Assembly: GCA_016858145.1 (NCBI GenBank)
Contig: JAEHOE010000156.1
Location: 186,001 to 250,000 of the forward strand
Length of the DNA stretch: 64,000 bases
Direction of reading: 5' to 3'
Source: Edaphochlamys debaryana
Lineage: Eukaryota; Chlorophyta; Chlorophyceae; Chlamydomonadales
A program made the translations under genes and the position numbers. Shown in pieces: positions 9,692 through 19,500 of the stretch (its first letter is position 1; each line of letters starts with the position of its first letter). The notes beneath the pieces are model-generated. The model saw nothing but the letters and a program-made list of their open reading frames with translations, was not told where the DNA came from and searched no databases.

Positions 9692-11959
9692 CGCGACAGA
9701 CCCCCGAGGCGCCGATTGCGTGCCTCAGGCTTGACCCCTCATCGGGCAGAGCTCGAGGTTACGTCCGCATGCTTTTCACAAACACTAAGCCTTCGTGGGT
9801 TCATTCTTGGCCAGGTTCTGTGCGCAGCTGTTGCGATGGCCTGCTGCAACGACAGCAATAAATGGTATCTCTGTAGTTTTGGTTGTGCTCATAAACCTAT
9901 GTGCCATGTTACAAGTGCGCCGAACTTTGTTCCCGAGTGAATTTCTTGGTCCATTCGACTCTTGCTCTGCGGCGCAGTGGAGACTGAATCAGCTAGAGGC
10001 CTACAGTCTGTGAGGCTAAGTATAGCCTGCCCAGAAACGGCGAGGCGAGCGCTTGGTGTGTTGACAGTTGGTCGGCCCCGTCGGCCATGGCGGCACGCAA
10101 CTGGACGCAACCCCTCTACTTCGCAGAGATTGAGCTCGCCCATCAGCGGCGGCGGGTGCAGGGTCCGGCCGGGGGGGCGCACGGTAGCCGGGCCGATGTG
10201 GGGGCAACGGCGGAGGCGTTTGGATGGTCCCAGCCCTTGCAGAGACAGGCCCCCGCAGGTGCAGGGGTGCGAGGAGGTGCAGGCATGAGACGCGTGGAGG
10301 GCGTGCGGGGCACAGAGCGCGCGACGGGCACAGGGAGCTAGGCTTGTTTGCGGGATTGGGGGCGCGGGGCGTGGGGGGAAGGGGGGGGGGAAGGGGGGGG
10401 GGAAGGGGGGGGGGAAGGGGGGGGGGAAGGGGGGGGGGAAGGGGCCCCGAGAGCGCGAGGGGCCAAAGCAGGCTTTGTGTGGGCCCCGTGGAGGGGGGGG
10501 TGCGTGGGGGGCAGGGGGAGAGGCTGACGGGCGCGGGGCGCGGGGGGCAAGGGGGCGAGGGTGGATCACAAGCTGGTGGTAGGAACATGCCAGATCATCC
10601 CCGGGGTGGAGGGGACGCGCTGTGGTTGCAGTGGGGGTGAGGGCCGGGTGAGGGGTGCCGGGTGCCAGGCAAGGTCTAAGGGCCAAGGGGTGTTGATTGA
10701 CCAGAGGCAGGGGGCGCGGTGAGGGGTGCGGCCGGGCGTGGCTGAGGTAAGGGATGCGGGGCGGGGCGCGGGGGGGCTTGGCGCTTCCGCTCCACTCTGT
10801 CGATCAGGCTTTTGAGGCTCTCGTAGGGGCCAGCGCTGTGCGACGACATGTCGGCCAGCATGCGCAGGGCCCGCGCTGTCACGCCCCGGGCCAAGCCGCG
10901 GGCCAAGCCACGGGCGCAAGGTGCCTGCCTTCGTGTCCGCCAGAATGCTAGGGGCCAGGGCTGCGTGTCAGCCAGGCACCCTGTCCGCTCTGGCCTACGC
11001 GGACTTGGCTTCCCGTGCGCCTTGGGCGAGGGCCGAAGTGGTGTCCGGAGCCGCGTGCCCGACTGCCCGTAGCCCGTTCTGCTACCACTATGACTGCGCG
11101 CGCCAGCCGCGGTCGCAAGAGGTTGCGTCGCTGCCAAGCGGGCAGAGCATGGGTGCGTCCTGACTTGTGGTGCCCAAGTTGCCATGCAACGCCTTGCCTG
11201 CGTATTGCGTGATTTGATACTCGATGTGCTGGGGCTGGTGTCAGGTCGCGCGACGTGCCTCCAGTTTCAATCGCGAGCCGCTCGGTGCCCAGCCGCGGCG
11301 CTGCGCCTCGGCATGCTCTCCTCGCTCTCTTCTATATTAGCATGTCACTCTGAAGGGCTGTCACGGCCCGACTACTTTGTCGCCCTTTTGTGCTCGGGCC
11401 ACCGCGCTTCCCCAGCTTACTGTTTGCCTGTCAGCTACGCTCTCAATTGGCGCTGCTGTGCGCGGCTGGGCCTCGAGGATTTTGCCGACGAGGTCCGGAC
11501 ATCCTCCATGTGGCACTCCATCCTGCTTGTCTGCCGGTCGCGAGCTCGTCGTGTGCTGCTCTGCGTTGCTGCGACTCGCGAGGGTTCTGCCGACGTGGCG
11601 TGCACGGGTCAGAATGTGAGCAAGTGTGAGCTTCGTTTTCACTCGTACCAGGGGTGGGTCTTCGGGCCAATCCGTAAGGCTCTGTCCCATCGTGGATGGG
11701 CGAGCCAGCCATCGCCCTCTGCCCCATCGACTATGCCCGCCTCCATCCATCCCGTGCCCACAGACATTGCCGGCCACCACGCCCAGCCCTCCCTCTTCTC
11801 TCCCTTATTACTGCAGGAGGGGCAAGAAAGTTAGTTTTCTGCACCTACCCACAAGTCAGGGGGGGTAGGAAGGAATGATGTAGTACCCCATACTTCCTTC
11901 AGAATGAAGGAGCTTAGCGAAAGAGGGGGTGGGTGGGTGCCTCACCCCCCCCCCCCCTG
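9692..11959. other. Intergenic DNA upstream of gene A
   Basis: Contains the presumed promoter and 5' leader of gene A (minus strand) and the G-tract minisatellite at 10372-10444. Open frames on both strands here are low-complexity Pro/Arg/Gly reads of GC-rich DNA, and none shows a recognisable domain or plausible splice structure. I see no gene. Confidence 0.5.
10372..10444. repeat. G-tract minisatellite (12-bp GGAA plus G8-type units)
   Basis: About six tandem 12-bp units of a long G run closed by AA, all with guanines on the plus strand. The run-spacer-run layout could form stacked G-quadruplexes. It sits about 0.7 kb upstream of the gene A start codon. Homopolymer lengths may be inexact in the assembly. 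Confidence 0.8.
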
Positions 11960-12706
11960 TTACATCCGCGCTGTTCTTGCCCTAGTCCTCCTGTACTACG
12001 AGCTGTGGCCAGAAGAGTACCTCCTGGCAGCCTGGCAGGGGAGGCAGCGGAGGTCGCGAGGTGTCCCACCAGCGGACATGTGTGCCGACATGCCACCCAA
12101 AGCCCCCCTTCAACCAACCCCCCTGTAGTCTGTGGTGCTCAGGCATCTCCAGGGGCCAGGCTTCACGTCACACCATGCTTGCATGCAAGGCGACGGCCAT
12201 GGGGTTACAACGTTGCGTCAGACCGCTGTGACAAAAGTTTGGACGGGAGCTCAGGGGGGGGGCAGGAAGTGTAAAAAACTACACCACGCTTTAACTTTGG
12301 AGAGCTCGACAAGAGGAGCCCAAATCCGCTCTCAGAATGAAAATCGAGATTCTAGGAAAAAGTTATGAGCCCTCAAAGTTGGGGGGGGGGGAGGGGGGGA
12401 AAGGGGGGTCCCAAACTTTTGTACAGCTCCCGTCCGAACTTTTTTCACAGCGGTCTGACGCAGCCCAAGGGCCCTTTCCTTGCGTACACGTGTGGTATCA
12501 AGGAGAGGCTGAACCGTGGGTGTGCCTGAGCACCACAGACCATAGGGATGGTGGTCGAAGGGTGGCTGCGGGTGCCACATGTCGGCATGTCCGCGCGTGG
12601 GACACGTCACGACCGGCACTGCCACCGCTGCTAGACATCCGGGTGTACTATTTTGACCGTAGCTCATCATATAGGAGGCCTAGGGCATGAATAGCGCGGA
12701 TGCAAG
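11960..12706. mobile_element. Fold-back / long-inverted-repeat element (MITE-like)
   Basis: The stretch ~11960-12255 is repeated in inverted, imperfect form at ~12425-12706 around a ~170-bp loop. The inner ends match best: TGCGTCAGACCGCTGTGA near 12214 pairs with its complement ending near 12462. The outer ends share CATCCGCGCT and GCCCTA. The arms also share a CTGTGGTGCTCAGGCA block. It has no ORF with a transposase signature, so it is a non-autonomous element or a collapsed inverted duplication. No target-site duplication was obvious. Confidence 0.65.
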
Positions 12707-12903
12707 GTACCGGAGAGTGGTCCATGGACGCGGGGTTGGTCAATGGACAGGACCCAAGCCTCATCGACGCTTCTGGTTCATGCGCAAGGCAGTAGCGCAC
12801 ACGAAGCGCAGCCGATTGGCACAAAAGTCGAGGGAAACGGCTGACATTATGGCCATGTACGGCAGTGTGTGCAGTGTACGGCAAGGGGGGTGGGTGGGGG
12901 GTC

Positions 12904-12994
12904 GGGGGGGTCCGAACTTTTGTGGGGTGGTGTATGGAACTAATGTTTTTACCCCCCCCCCCCTGGGGAGCTGGACAAAAGTTCGGGACCCCCC
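12904..12994. repeat. G/C-capped inverted repeat (hairpin)
   Basis: GGGGGGTCCGAACTTTTGT at 12904-12923 is answered by ACAAAAGTTCGGGACCCCCC at 12975-12994, around a 51-nt loop that contains a poly-C run. The ACAAAAGTTYGG core also occurs at the inner arms of the fold-back element at 11960-12706, suggesting related elements. The remainder of 12707-13348 shows nothing I can assign apart from a short (CAGA)n run near 13158-13172. Confidence 0.55.
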
Positions 12995-13348
12995 TCGCTC
13001 GCTACCCCCCCACCCGCGCCTCCAAGGGGAGTCCCCCTCCCAGCCATCTTTGAGGGCCCAGAACCTGATGACGGGCCTCCCCATCAGATCTTCCTCCCCA
13101 TCGGATCTTCCACGCTTGATTCTCGCCCGCCTGCCCTTGCATCGCCACGTGCCCCTACCAGACAGACAGACAGATGTTACAAGTGTTGACCGACCCACAC
13201 GCTCCGTTAGGGCCAGAGTCTGGTCACACCAAGGACTTAGATTCGACTCGCTCTCTGCTGTAAGACAGGATGGAAAAAGCGCCCGAGAGCACGAGGACAT
13301 TGCTGCCAAAAGGAGCATATGTCACCTAGGAGCCTATGTCACCTCCAT

Positions 13349-13353
13349 GAAAG
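13349..13353. repeat. Target-site duplication GAAAG, left copy
   Basis: GAAAG abuts the left LTR and is repeated exactly at 20956-20960 after the right LTR. Five base pairs is the usual target duplication of Ty3/gypsy integrases. Confidence 0.85.
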
Positions 13354-13603
13354 TGTAAGCTGTTACGCTGTTCCCTTAGGATCTAGACTCACGTTTCCCC
13401 AAAGAGCGCTCCAGCACCGACTCGGATCCCTAACTAGTATTTGCGTATCGTTCCCAAGTCTCGGTATGTTGGCAGCAAGAGCTGCCTGGATACTGAAGCA
13501 GTAAGGCGAACTTGTGACTCCCTGCAGGGCGCGCACCTAAGTGCGGCCCATTGTGACGTACGGCCCCTCGGCCATGCGGCCGGGGCACATACCCTGGCTC
13601 ACA
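13354..13603 (-). repeat. 3' LTR of the chromovirus (250 bp)
   Basis: Matches 20617-20955 from TGTAAGCTGTTACGCT to CCTGGCTCACA, except for about four substitutions and the absence of an 89-bp segment. It is preceded on its left by the GAAAG duplication. Confidence 0.88.
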
Positions 13604-13617
13604 CTCCCCCCCCTTTG
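13604..13617 (-). other. Polypurine tract of the chromovirus
   Basis: In element sense the last bases before the 3' LTR read AAAGGGGGGGGAG, a typical plus-strand primer. Position and composition fit exactly. Confidence 0.75.
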
Positions 13618-13660
13618 AAGCGAGCGTCCTCGGGAGCCGTGGCGCCCTGGAGCTGATCTT

Positions 13661-13930
13661 CTAGCGTGCCTTCTGACGCTTTGGAGGTTTGAGCGCAGCA
13701 CTGCGCAGGTACTCATCGACCGTTTTGGGGATGTCCTGTCGCAGGTTGGTGTCAGGCTCCCATGTGCAGTGTTCGACAGAGTATCCGTCCCACTTCACAA
13801 AGTATTCCCTCACCGTCTTGCGGCCTGTTTTGCGGTCGCGGTGCATAAGAATGCTCTCGACACGCCAGTACGGGTTGCCGCCGTCGTCTAATGCGACAGG
13901 TGGGGGAGGCTGATAGGCCCGTTTGAAGAG
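13661..13930 (-). pseudogene. Chromodomain at the integrase C-terminus (frame-shifted from pol)
   Basis: The open frame ending at 13661 contains REYFVKWDGYSVEHCTWEP, the aromatic chromodomain core (Y-V-KW-GY ... TWEP). It lies directly downstream of the integrase tail but in another frame, with the shift near 13930. In chromoviruses this domain directs integration to chromatin carrying particular histone marks. The upstream part of the same frame reads QPPPPVALDDGGNPYWRVES, the usual linker into a chromodomain. Confidence 0.8.
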
Positions 13931-14200
13931 AAGGGCTTCAGGAGCGACACATGAAAGACCGGGTGGATGCGGTAGTTGGCTGGTAGGTTAAGCCCGTAAG
14001 CCACTTTGCCCACGCGCTTGTTAATCACGAAGGGCCCGATCCACTTCGGCAATAGCTTCTTTGTGCCAGGAGTCGGCAAGGCAAGGTTCTTGGTGCTCAG
14101 CAGAACTTCTTGACCCTCAGAGAACTCAGCGTCGGAACGCTTGCGATCTGCGGACTGCTTTTGGCGTGTATGGGCCTTTTTGAGGCACGCCAATGCTCTG
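13888..14200 (-). pseudogene. Integrase C-terminal segment (frame-shifted from pol)
   Basis: The frame reads KKAHTRQKQSADRKRSD, then FSEGQEVLLSTKNL, KKLLPKWIGPFVI and NYRIHPVFHVSLLKPF. This is the standard Ty3/gypsy integrase tail (GDxVLLxTxNL ... LxPxxxGPFxI ... HPVFHVSxLKP). It continues the pol ORF but in a different frame. The shift lies near 14195-14215, where the main pol frame degenerates before its stop at 14097. Confidence 0.8.
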
Positions 14201-17200
14201 CGCAGCCTGTTTCCTCTGTGAACGTAACGGCAGCAGGAACCTTTGCATCTGATACGTCGAGCGTACCAGGCGTCCTAGGCTCGTGCGGTGTATAGAGGCT
14301 GAATGGGGAAGCGCCTGTAGACTTGTTACGGGCGTTGTTGATTGCGAATTCGACTAGGGGCAAGTGCTCGTCCCAGTCATCCTGGGCGGGGCTGACATAG
14401 CTCCGCAGGACTTCTTCTAGCAATCGGTTCATCCTCTCGGTTTGGCCGTCCGTTTGCGGGTGGTAAGCCGTGCTAAGTCGCACCGAGGTTTGGAGGAGGC
14501 GTTGAGCTTCTTTCCAGAACTTTCCCGCGTATTGGGGTCCGCGATCCGAGATAACCTCATCGGCTAAGCCGTGATGGCGGAACACGTTCTGCATGTAGAG
14601 CTTGGCCATCCCTTCGGCGGTGAGATCCGTGTGAGTGGGAGCAAAGTGGGTCATCTTGCTCAGCCAATCCACAAACACAGCGATCGCATCGTATCCAGAA
14701 GAGGTGGTGGGGAGTCCGGTGATCAAATCGGATGTGACACTCCCCCACACGCGCTCAGGCGTGGGTAGCGGTTGCAGCAGGCCCCTTGGCTTAGTGGTGG
14801 AGGCTTTGTTGCGCTGGCACTGCGGGCATTGGTCAACATACTGGCATACGTCTGCGTCCAGACGCGGCCACCAGTAGTGACGCTTAATAGCCTCCAAGGT
14901 CCGTTCTGGCCCAGGATGCCCGCTGGCCCCATCGTCATGGTGGGCAGCTATAAGCAATGTGCGCAACGAGTCAGCGGCGGGAACAACTACCTGGTCCCCC
15001 CTGAACCACAGGGTGCCGACTCTCTGCAAACCAGCAATGTTCTTGATGCTGCTAAACCACGGGTCCTTCGGGTAACCCTTGGCAATGCGTTTTGCAATAT
15101 CGGACTGGACCGTAGACCGAGTCAGAGCAGCAAACACAGGTTGGCGTGGAGCCTGTCCAGGAAGTGGGTCTGGCTCTGGTGGTGCGTCTTCAAAGAGACG
15201 ACTCAAGGAATCGGCAACGTTGGTCTTGCCTTCCTTGTACACAATAGTGGCACTGTGGCCTTGTAGATACTCAATCCAGCGAGCCTGGCGGCGGGAGAGC
15301 AACCCGTCCACTCGTAAGGTCTCCAGGTGTGTTAGGGGTTGGTGGTCGGTCACAACCGTGACGTCGGGGTTGCCCTCGAGATAGCAACACCACTCTTGCA
15401 AGGCGTGTATGACCCCTAACGCTTCCTGATTGGTCGTCGTGTAGTTCTTCTCTGCCGGAGTGAACCGGTGTGAAAGGAACGCAATCGGCCTGCCGTGCTG
15501 TAGTAATACAGTGCCGGTGCCATAGATTGAGGCATCTGTCCTGACCTCAAAGGGTCCAGGTAATTCTGGTAACGCCAACACTGGTGCGGTGATCAGAGCT
15601 TGCTTCACGCCCTCAAACGTGGTTTGGCACTTGTCACACCATTGCCAAGGCGTTTTCTTGCCTTTGAGGTTCGTGAGCGGGGCCACGAGCGAGGAATATC
15701 CCATGATGAACTTGCGAAAATAGTTTGCAAGTCCCAGGAAGCTGCGGAGCTGCTTCCTGGTTTGAGGGACAGGCCAGTTCTTGACGACTTTGACTTTCTC
15801 GTCGTCAACTTTGAGGCCATTCCTGCCCACAATGTGGCCCAGAAACTTCAGTTCCGGTTTGTTGAAGGCACACTTGGATAGCTTGGCTTTGAAGCCGTGC
15901 TTTCGAAGTGTCGATAAGACCCATTCAAGATCGAGCAGATGTTGCTCGGGGGTCTTGGAGAACACCATGACATCATCCAGGTACAAGAGAACAGAGGTGC
16001 CTAGCTTTTCTCTGAACAGCCCATTGACGTAGGCTTGGAAGGTGCTAGGACTGTTAGTGAGCCCGAAGCACAGTACCTTGAAGGCAAACTGACCCTCGGG
16101 AGTGATGAAGGCAGTTTTGGGGATGTCCTCCTTGGAGATCCGCAGTTGGTGGTACCCGCTTTGAAGGTCTAGAGTGCTGAAGACCTTTGCCCCTGAGAGC
16201 TGGTCGAAGAGCTCTTGAATGTTGGGCATGGGGTACCTCCGTTTCTGGGTTATGCGATTGAGCGCGCGATAATCGAGTACAAGTCTCAGGGACTGTCCCG
16301 TAGGGCACTCGGGGGTCACCGGCTGCTTTTTCCGTACAAAGATGACCGGGGCCCCGAAGGGTGAGCTCGATGGCTCAATGAAACCCTTACGTAAAAGGTC
16401 AGCAATCTGCTTTTTGCACTCTGCTTTCTTGTCAGGGGATAACCTGTACGAGCGCTTTGCTGGTGGTTGGGCTCCTGGGGTAAGTGGGATAGTGTGTTCT
16501 ATCTCGTGCTCTGCCTGTGGACGAATCCCAGTGATCTCAGCAAACACATCTTGGTATTCGTCTAGCAGTTTCTTGAGTTTGTCCTCAGGAATAAGCCCTT
16601 CTGCGTTGGGGTCTCCCATGGCAACAGCAGAGGAGCGTGGTGCAGTCTCCTCGCCCAAGTTGGTTCCTGCCTCGGCATGGGCCAAGGTAGGGGTTGGGGT
16701 GAGGCGATGCCTGCCCTTGAGCACTGACAGAGTGTCGGTGGCCCAGCACATAGTGGCTTGACGGCGTTTGAGCCAGTCCACACCTAGGATGAGGTCATGC
16801 TCGGAAAGGGTGCTAGGCATCACAAGCAGGTTGACCACGTCCCTGAAGTTGCCAATCCGAAGGGGAACGGCCACTTGCCCCTGCAGGGCAATGACCTTGC
16901 CATCTGCTAGGCGCACGGTGGATGTGTTGGAGTGACGGCATGCTAGGCCTAGGCGCTTGGCCGTGGCTTCGGCGATGAACCCATCCGCTGTGTCATGCGT
17001 GATGGCGCCGCTGTCTACTAGCACGCTAGCCGAAGTCCCCGTCACGGCCCCGTCAAAGGTCATGGCGTGGCCTGCAGAGCTGTCCCCTAGGGACCGTAGC
17101 TCCGCCGTGACGGCTGGGGGGTCGTACCACAGCTGAATGGGGTACGGGGTGGGAGGGCAAGGGTTGCTACCTCCGTTCATGGGCACGTGCAAAGCTGTGC

Positions 17201-17552
17201 CAGCGGGCAACTCCTCAACTACCTGATAGCGCAGCTGCTTGAAGTACTTCGACAAGTGAGGGAAGTTGGGGACCGCAAAGACTGCACACGTGTTGTGTGG
17301 CCTGGAGCGTTTGCAACGCTCATAGTGCTGCTGAAAAGCTCGCACGTCCTGGTGGGGTGGGCAGCACCAAAGTGCTTGCCCGGCTGCGTCCATCTCCAAA
17401 AACGCAGATAGGGAAAGGTGGCACGGGGCCGACGCAAACAGTGATGCATTACAGGTGGCAAGTGAGAACACCACCTTCAGTTTGGCCTGAATTCTCTCCA
17501 AAAGCGATGGGTTCGTCTTGCGATCCGATGCGCTCATCAAAAAACATGGCAT
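14097..17552 (-). CDS. pol: Chromovirus pol (protease, RT, RNase H, integrase core)
   Basis: 1,151-residue open frame. Visible parts in order: an N-terminal region without assigned function (HQDVRAFQQHYERC); aspartic protease SVLVDSGAITHD; reverse transcriptase from YRLSPDKKAECKKQI with catalytic LLYLDDVMVF; RNase H starting VRTDASIYGTGTVLLQ; integrase zinc finger (HHDDGASGHPG ... CPQCQRN); integrase core with SDLITGLP, SDRGPQYAG and TDGQTERMN, where the last Asp and Glu are 35 residues apart as in DDE integrases. All catalytic residues are intact. The final ~35 residues are out of frame relative to the conserved integrase tail. Pol starts about 210 nt after the gag stop in another frame, so it was either made by a separate start or by recoding. 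Confidence 0.88.
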   Translation of the reverse strand: MPCFLMSASDRKTNPSLLERIQAKLKVVFSLATCNASLFASAPCHLSLSAFLEMDAAGQALWCCPPHQDVRAFQQHYERCKRSRPHNTCAVFAVPNFPHLSKYFKQLRYQVVEELPAGTALHVPMNGGSNPCPPTPYPIQLWYDPPAVTAELRSLGDSSAGHAMTFDGAVTGTSASVLVDSGAITHDTADGFIAEATAKRLGLACRHSNTSTVRLADGKVIALQGQVAVPLRIGNFRDVVNLLVMPSTLSEHDLILGVDWLKRRQATMCWATDTLSVLKGRHRLTPTPTLAHAEAGTNLGEETAPRSSAVAMGDPNAEGLIPEDKLKKLLDEYQDVFAEITGIRPQAEHEIEHTIPLTPGAQPPAKRSYRLSPDKKAECKKQIADLLRKGFIEPSSSPFGAPVIFVRKKQPVTPECPTGQSLRLVLDYRALNRITQKRRYPMPNIQELFDQLSGAKVFSTLDLQSGYHQLRISKEDIPKTAFITPEGQFAFKVLCFGLTNSPSTFQAYVNGLFREKLGTSVLLYLDDVMVFSKTPEQHLLDLEWVLSTLRKHGFKAKLSKCAFNKPELKFLGHIVGRNGLKVDDEKVKVVKNWPVPQTRKQLRSFLGLANYFRKFIMGYSSLVAPLTNLKGKKTPWQWCDKCQTTFEGVKQALITAPVLALPELPGPFEVRTDASIYGTGTVLLQHGRPIAFLSHRFTPAEKNYTTTNQEALGVIHALQEWCCYLEGNPDVTVVTDHQPLTHLETLRVDGLLSRRQARWIEYLQGHSATIVYKEGKTNVADSLSRLFEDAPPEPDPLPGQAPRQPVFAALTRSTVQSDIAKRIAKGYPKDPWFSSIKNIAGLQRVGTLWFRGDQVVVPAADSLRTLLIAAHHDDGASGHPGPERTLEAIKRHYWWPRLDADVCQYVDQCPQCQRNKASTTKPRGLLQPLPTPERVWGSVTSDLITGLPTTSSGYDAIAVFVDWLSKMTHFAPTHTDLTAEGMAKLYMQNVFRHHGLADEVISDRGPQYAGKFWKEAQRLLQTSVRLSTAYHPQTDGQTERMNRLLEEVLRSYVSPAQDDWDEHLPLVEFAINNARNKSTGASPFSLYTPHEPRTPGTLDVSDAKVPAAVTFTEETGCAEHWRASKRPIHAKSSPQIASVPTLSSLRVKKFC

Positions 17553-17763
17553 CCGCCTTTAGGGGTTTGCTGCACTTAGCAGCGGCCAACACTGATCTGT
17601 CCATCTCTTGGCCCAACTCTGGGGCCGTGCCTGAAGGCACCGTAGCACCCTGCTTGTCAGATGCAGCCACTACCTTCTCAAAGGGCTTGCTACCAACGGG
17701 TTCTACGTCAGGGGTGGCTAGGTCTCCCTGCTCCCTAGCCGCGTCGTGGCCCTCGCCATTTCC

Positions 17764-19500
17764 TCAGTTGGGCGCGTAGCCCAGCTTGGCCAGGGTGGCG
17801 TTGGCTCTCTCGGCGAGCTGGATGGCGTTCGCGAGCTGTGCTTCGTGGCTCTTGCCGCCGCCGCCCCGGCCGCCGCTGCCGCCTCGGTAGCCGCCGCCGC
17901 CACCGCCGCTGCCGCCACGGTAGCCGCCGCCACCACCGCCGCCGCGGGGTGTGCCACCGCCACCACCGGCGCCGCCGCGGGGTGTGCCACCGCCACCACC
18001 GGCGCCGCCGCGGGGTGTGCCGCCGCCACCACCAGCGCCGCCGCCGGGTGCGGCGCCACCGCTGCCGCCGCCGCCGCGCCCACGGCCACGGCCGCCGCTC
18101 TGCCACTTGCCGCCGCCGCCGTCACTGCCGTTGTTGGCGCGCTTGAACTTCTTGGTTCCGCCCTGCACAAAGTGGAGGGAGGACGACCGGTCAGGCCTGC
18201 GGCTTTTGGCGTCGGCAAGGCCCAGGGTGGACTTGCTGCGCTGGTCAGTGATGGCAATTGCAGTGGTGAACTGAATCAGCGTGTCGAGGCTGGTCCAGGG
18301 GTCGCCTGACGGCTGGTGCTCAACACGCTTGCGCAAGTAGGAGGACAGGCCGTTTTTGAAATAGGAGATGCGGTCCAAGGTGTCCATGGATCCCACGTCT
18401 TGCATGATTAGGCGGAAATCGTGAACGTAGGATTGGATGGAGCCTGTTTGTTTTACCTCCCCTGCTAGCAGGCGTGCACGTGCGTGCTCAGGTGTGTGAT
18501 TGGCGTCGTGCTCCCACTGAGTCAGGAAATCCTGCTCTAGCTTCTCAGTTGTGAGAGTCTCGCCCGGGTGCGTGCTCTTCCAGTTTGCCAGGTAGGAGAG
18601 CAGCCAGCGCTGGGCGTCCCCGCCCACGTAGTATTGCAGGTGCGTGATGGGGGACATGCCTAGCTGGGCGAGATATCCCAGTAGCACAGTGAGCCAAGTC
18701 CGCACGCACTTGATGTACTTGTCTTTTTGGCCCACAAATGTGTAAATTTTGGGCTTGGGTGCGTGGTGGTTGTGCTCGGGGGCGGGTGGCAAGGCGTGTG
18801 CGCTTCCCCCGGCACCGGCCCCTGGCTTGGAGCCACCCTCAGGTGAGTCCAGCCTTGCCTCATCTGCCCACGTAACCCGTCTCACCTGCTGGGCCTTCTG
18901 GGGCTGCTTCCAGGGCAGCCACGAGGCAAACAGCCCCGTCAGCTGGCCTCTGTCGGCGGTGGACAGCTTTTGCTCGCCGTTCCCGGCCAGGTAGTCGTCC
19001 ACCTGCCCTGCCCAGGCCTCGACCAGGTTTTGGCCGGTAGGCGAGTTGCGAGTGACGGACGTGATCACCTTCTTCTGCGCGTTGGTGAAGATGGTAAGGA
19101 CCTGGAGGACCCGCTGAGCCCGGTCGTCGAGCTCAATGCGGGGGCTGCCGGGGCAGGGCTTGGGGGGGCCACCGTACTCCTCATTGCCCATGTCCTCATC
19201 CCCCAGCTCGCCGTCCTCCTTCTCATGCTCCTCAATCTCCTGCCTAGCACGGGTATCGGTGCTCATGGCGGCCACACCGGTGGAGGCTGCGGGGGTGGCC
19301 GCCGCCGGGGCGGCGGCCATTCCGGGCCTGGCTGGGGCAAAGGAGGAGCGGGCCACGGCAGCAGCCGCGGCCATGCCTTGGGCGTGCGCATCGCTGCCCA
19401 TGTGAGCAGCGGAGCGCGCGGTGCCGGGCTGCTCCATGACTTGCAGCTCGGCCTGGCTGCGGGCAATCAGCTCCCGCAGGCGCGCAGCGGGCCTGGGCCT
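17764..19500 (-). pseudogene. gag: Chromovirus gag, main capsid part and Gly-rich tail (frame-shifted)
   Basis: The open frame ends at 17764 and its meaningful part starts around 19490. It contains an acidic spacer (EIEEHEKEDGELGDEDMG), then the retrotransposon gag core (KYIKCVRTWLTVLLGYLAQLG, QRWLLSYLANWKSTH, LEQDFLTQWEHDANH, SYVHDFRLIMQDVGS, RISYFKNGLSSYLRK) and a long Gly/Arg-rich tail (GGGGGTPRGGAGGG repeats) that may replace a zinc knuckle for RNA binding. No CCHC motif is visible. Its N-terminal portion lies in a different frame (next entry). Plus-strand open frames over this stretch are antisense shadows. Confidence 0.75.

Noticed and set aside
9304..9940. Plus-strand ORFs of ~185-209 codons upstream of gene A
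   Set aside because: They overlap the signal-peptide exon of gene A on the other strand and are low-complexity Pro/Arg reads of GC-rich DNA.
9889..10686. Minus-strand Pro-rich ORFs suggesting a Pro-rich protein
   Set aside because: The Pro runs are the antisense of the G-tract minisatellite; no conserved sequence outside it.
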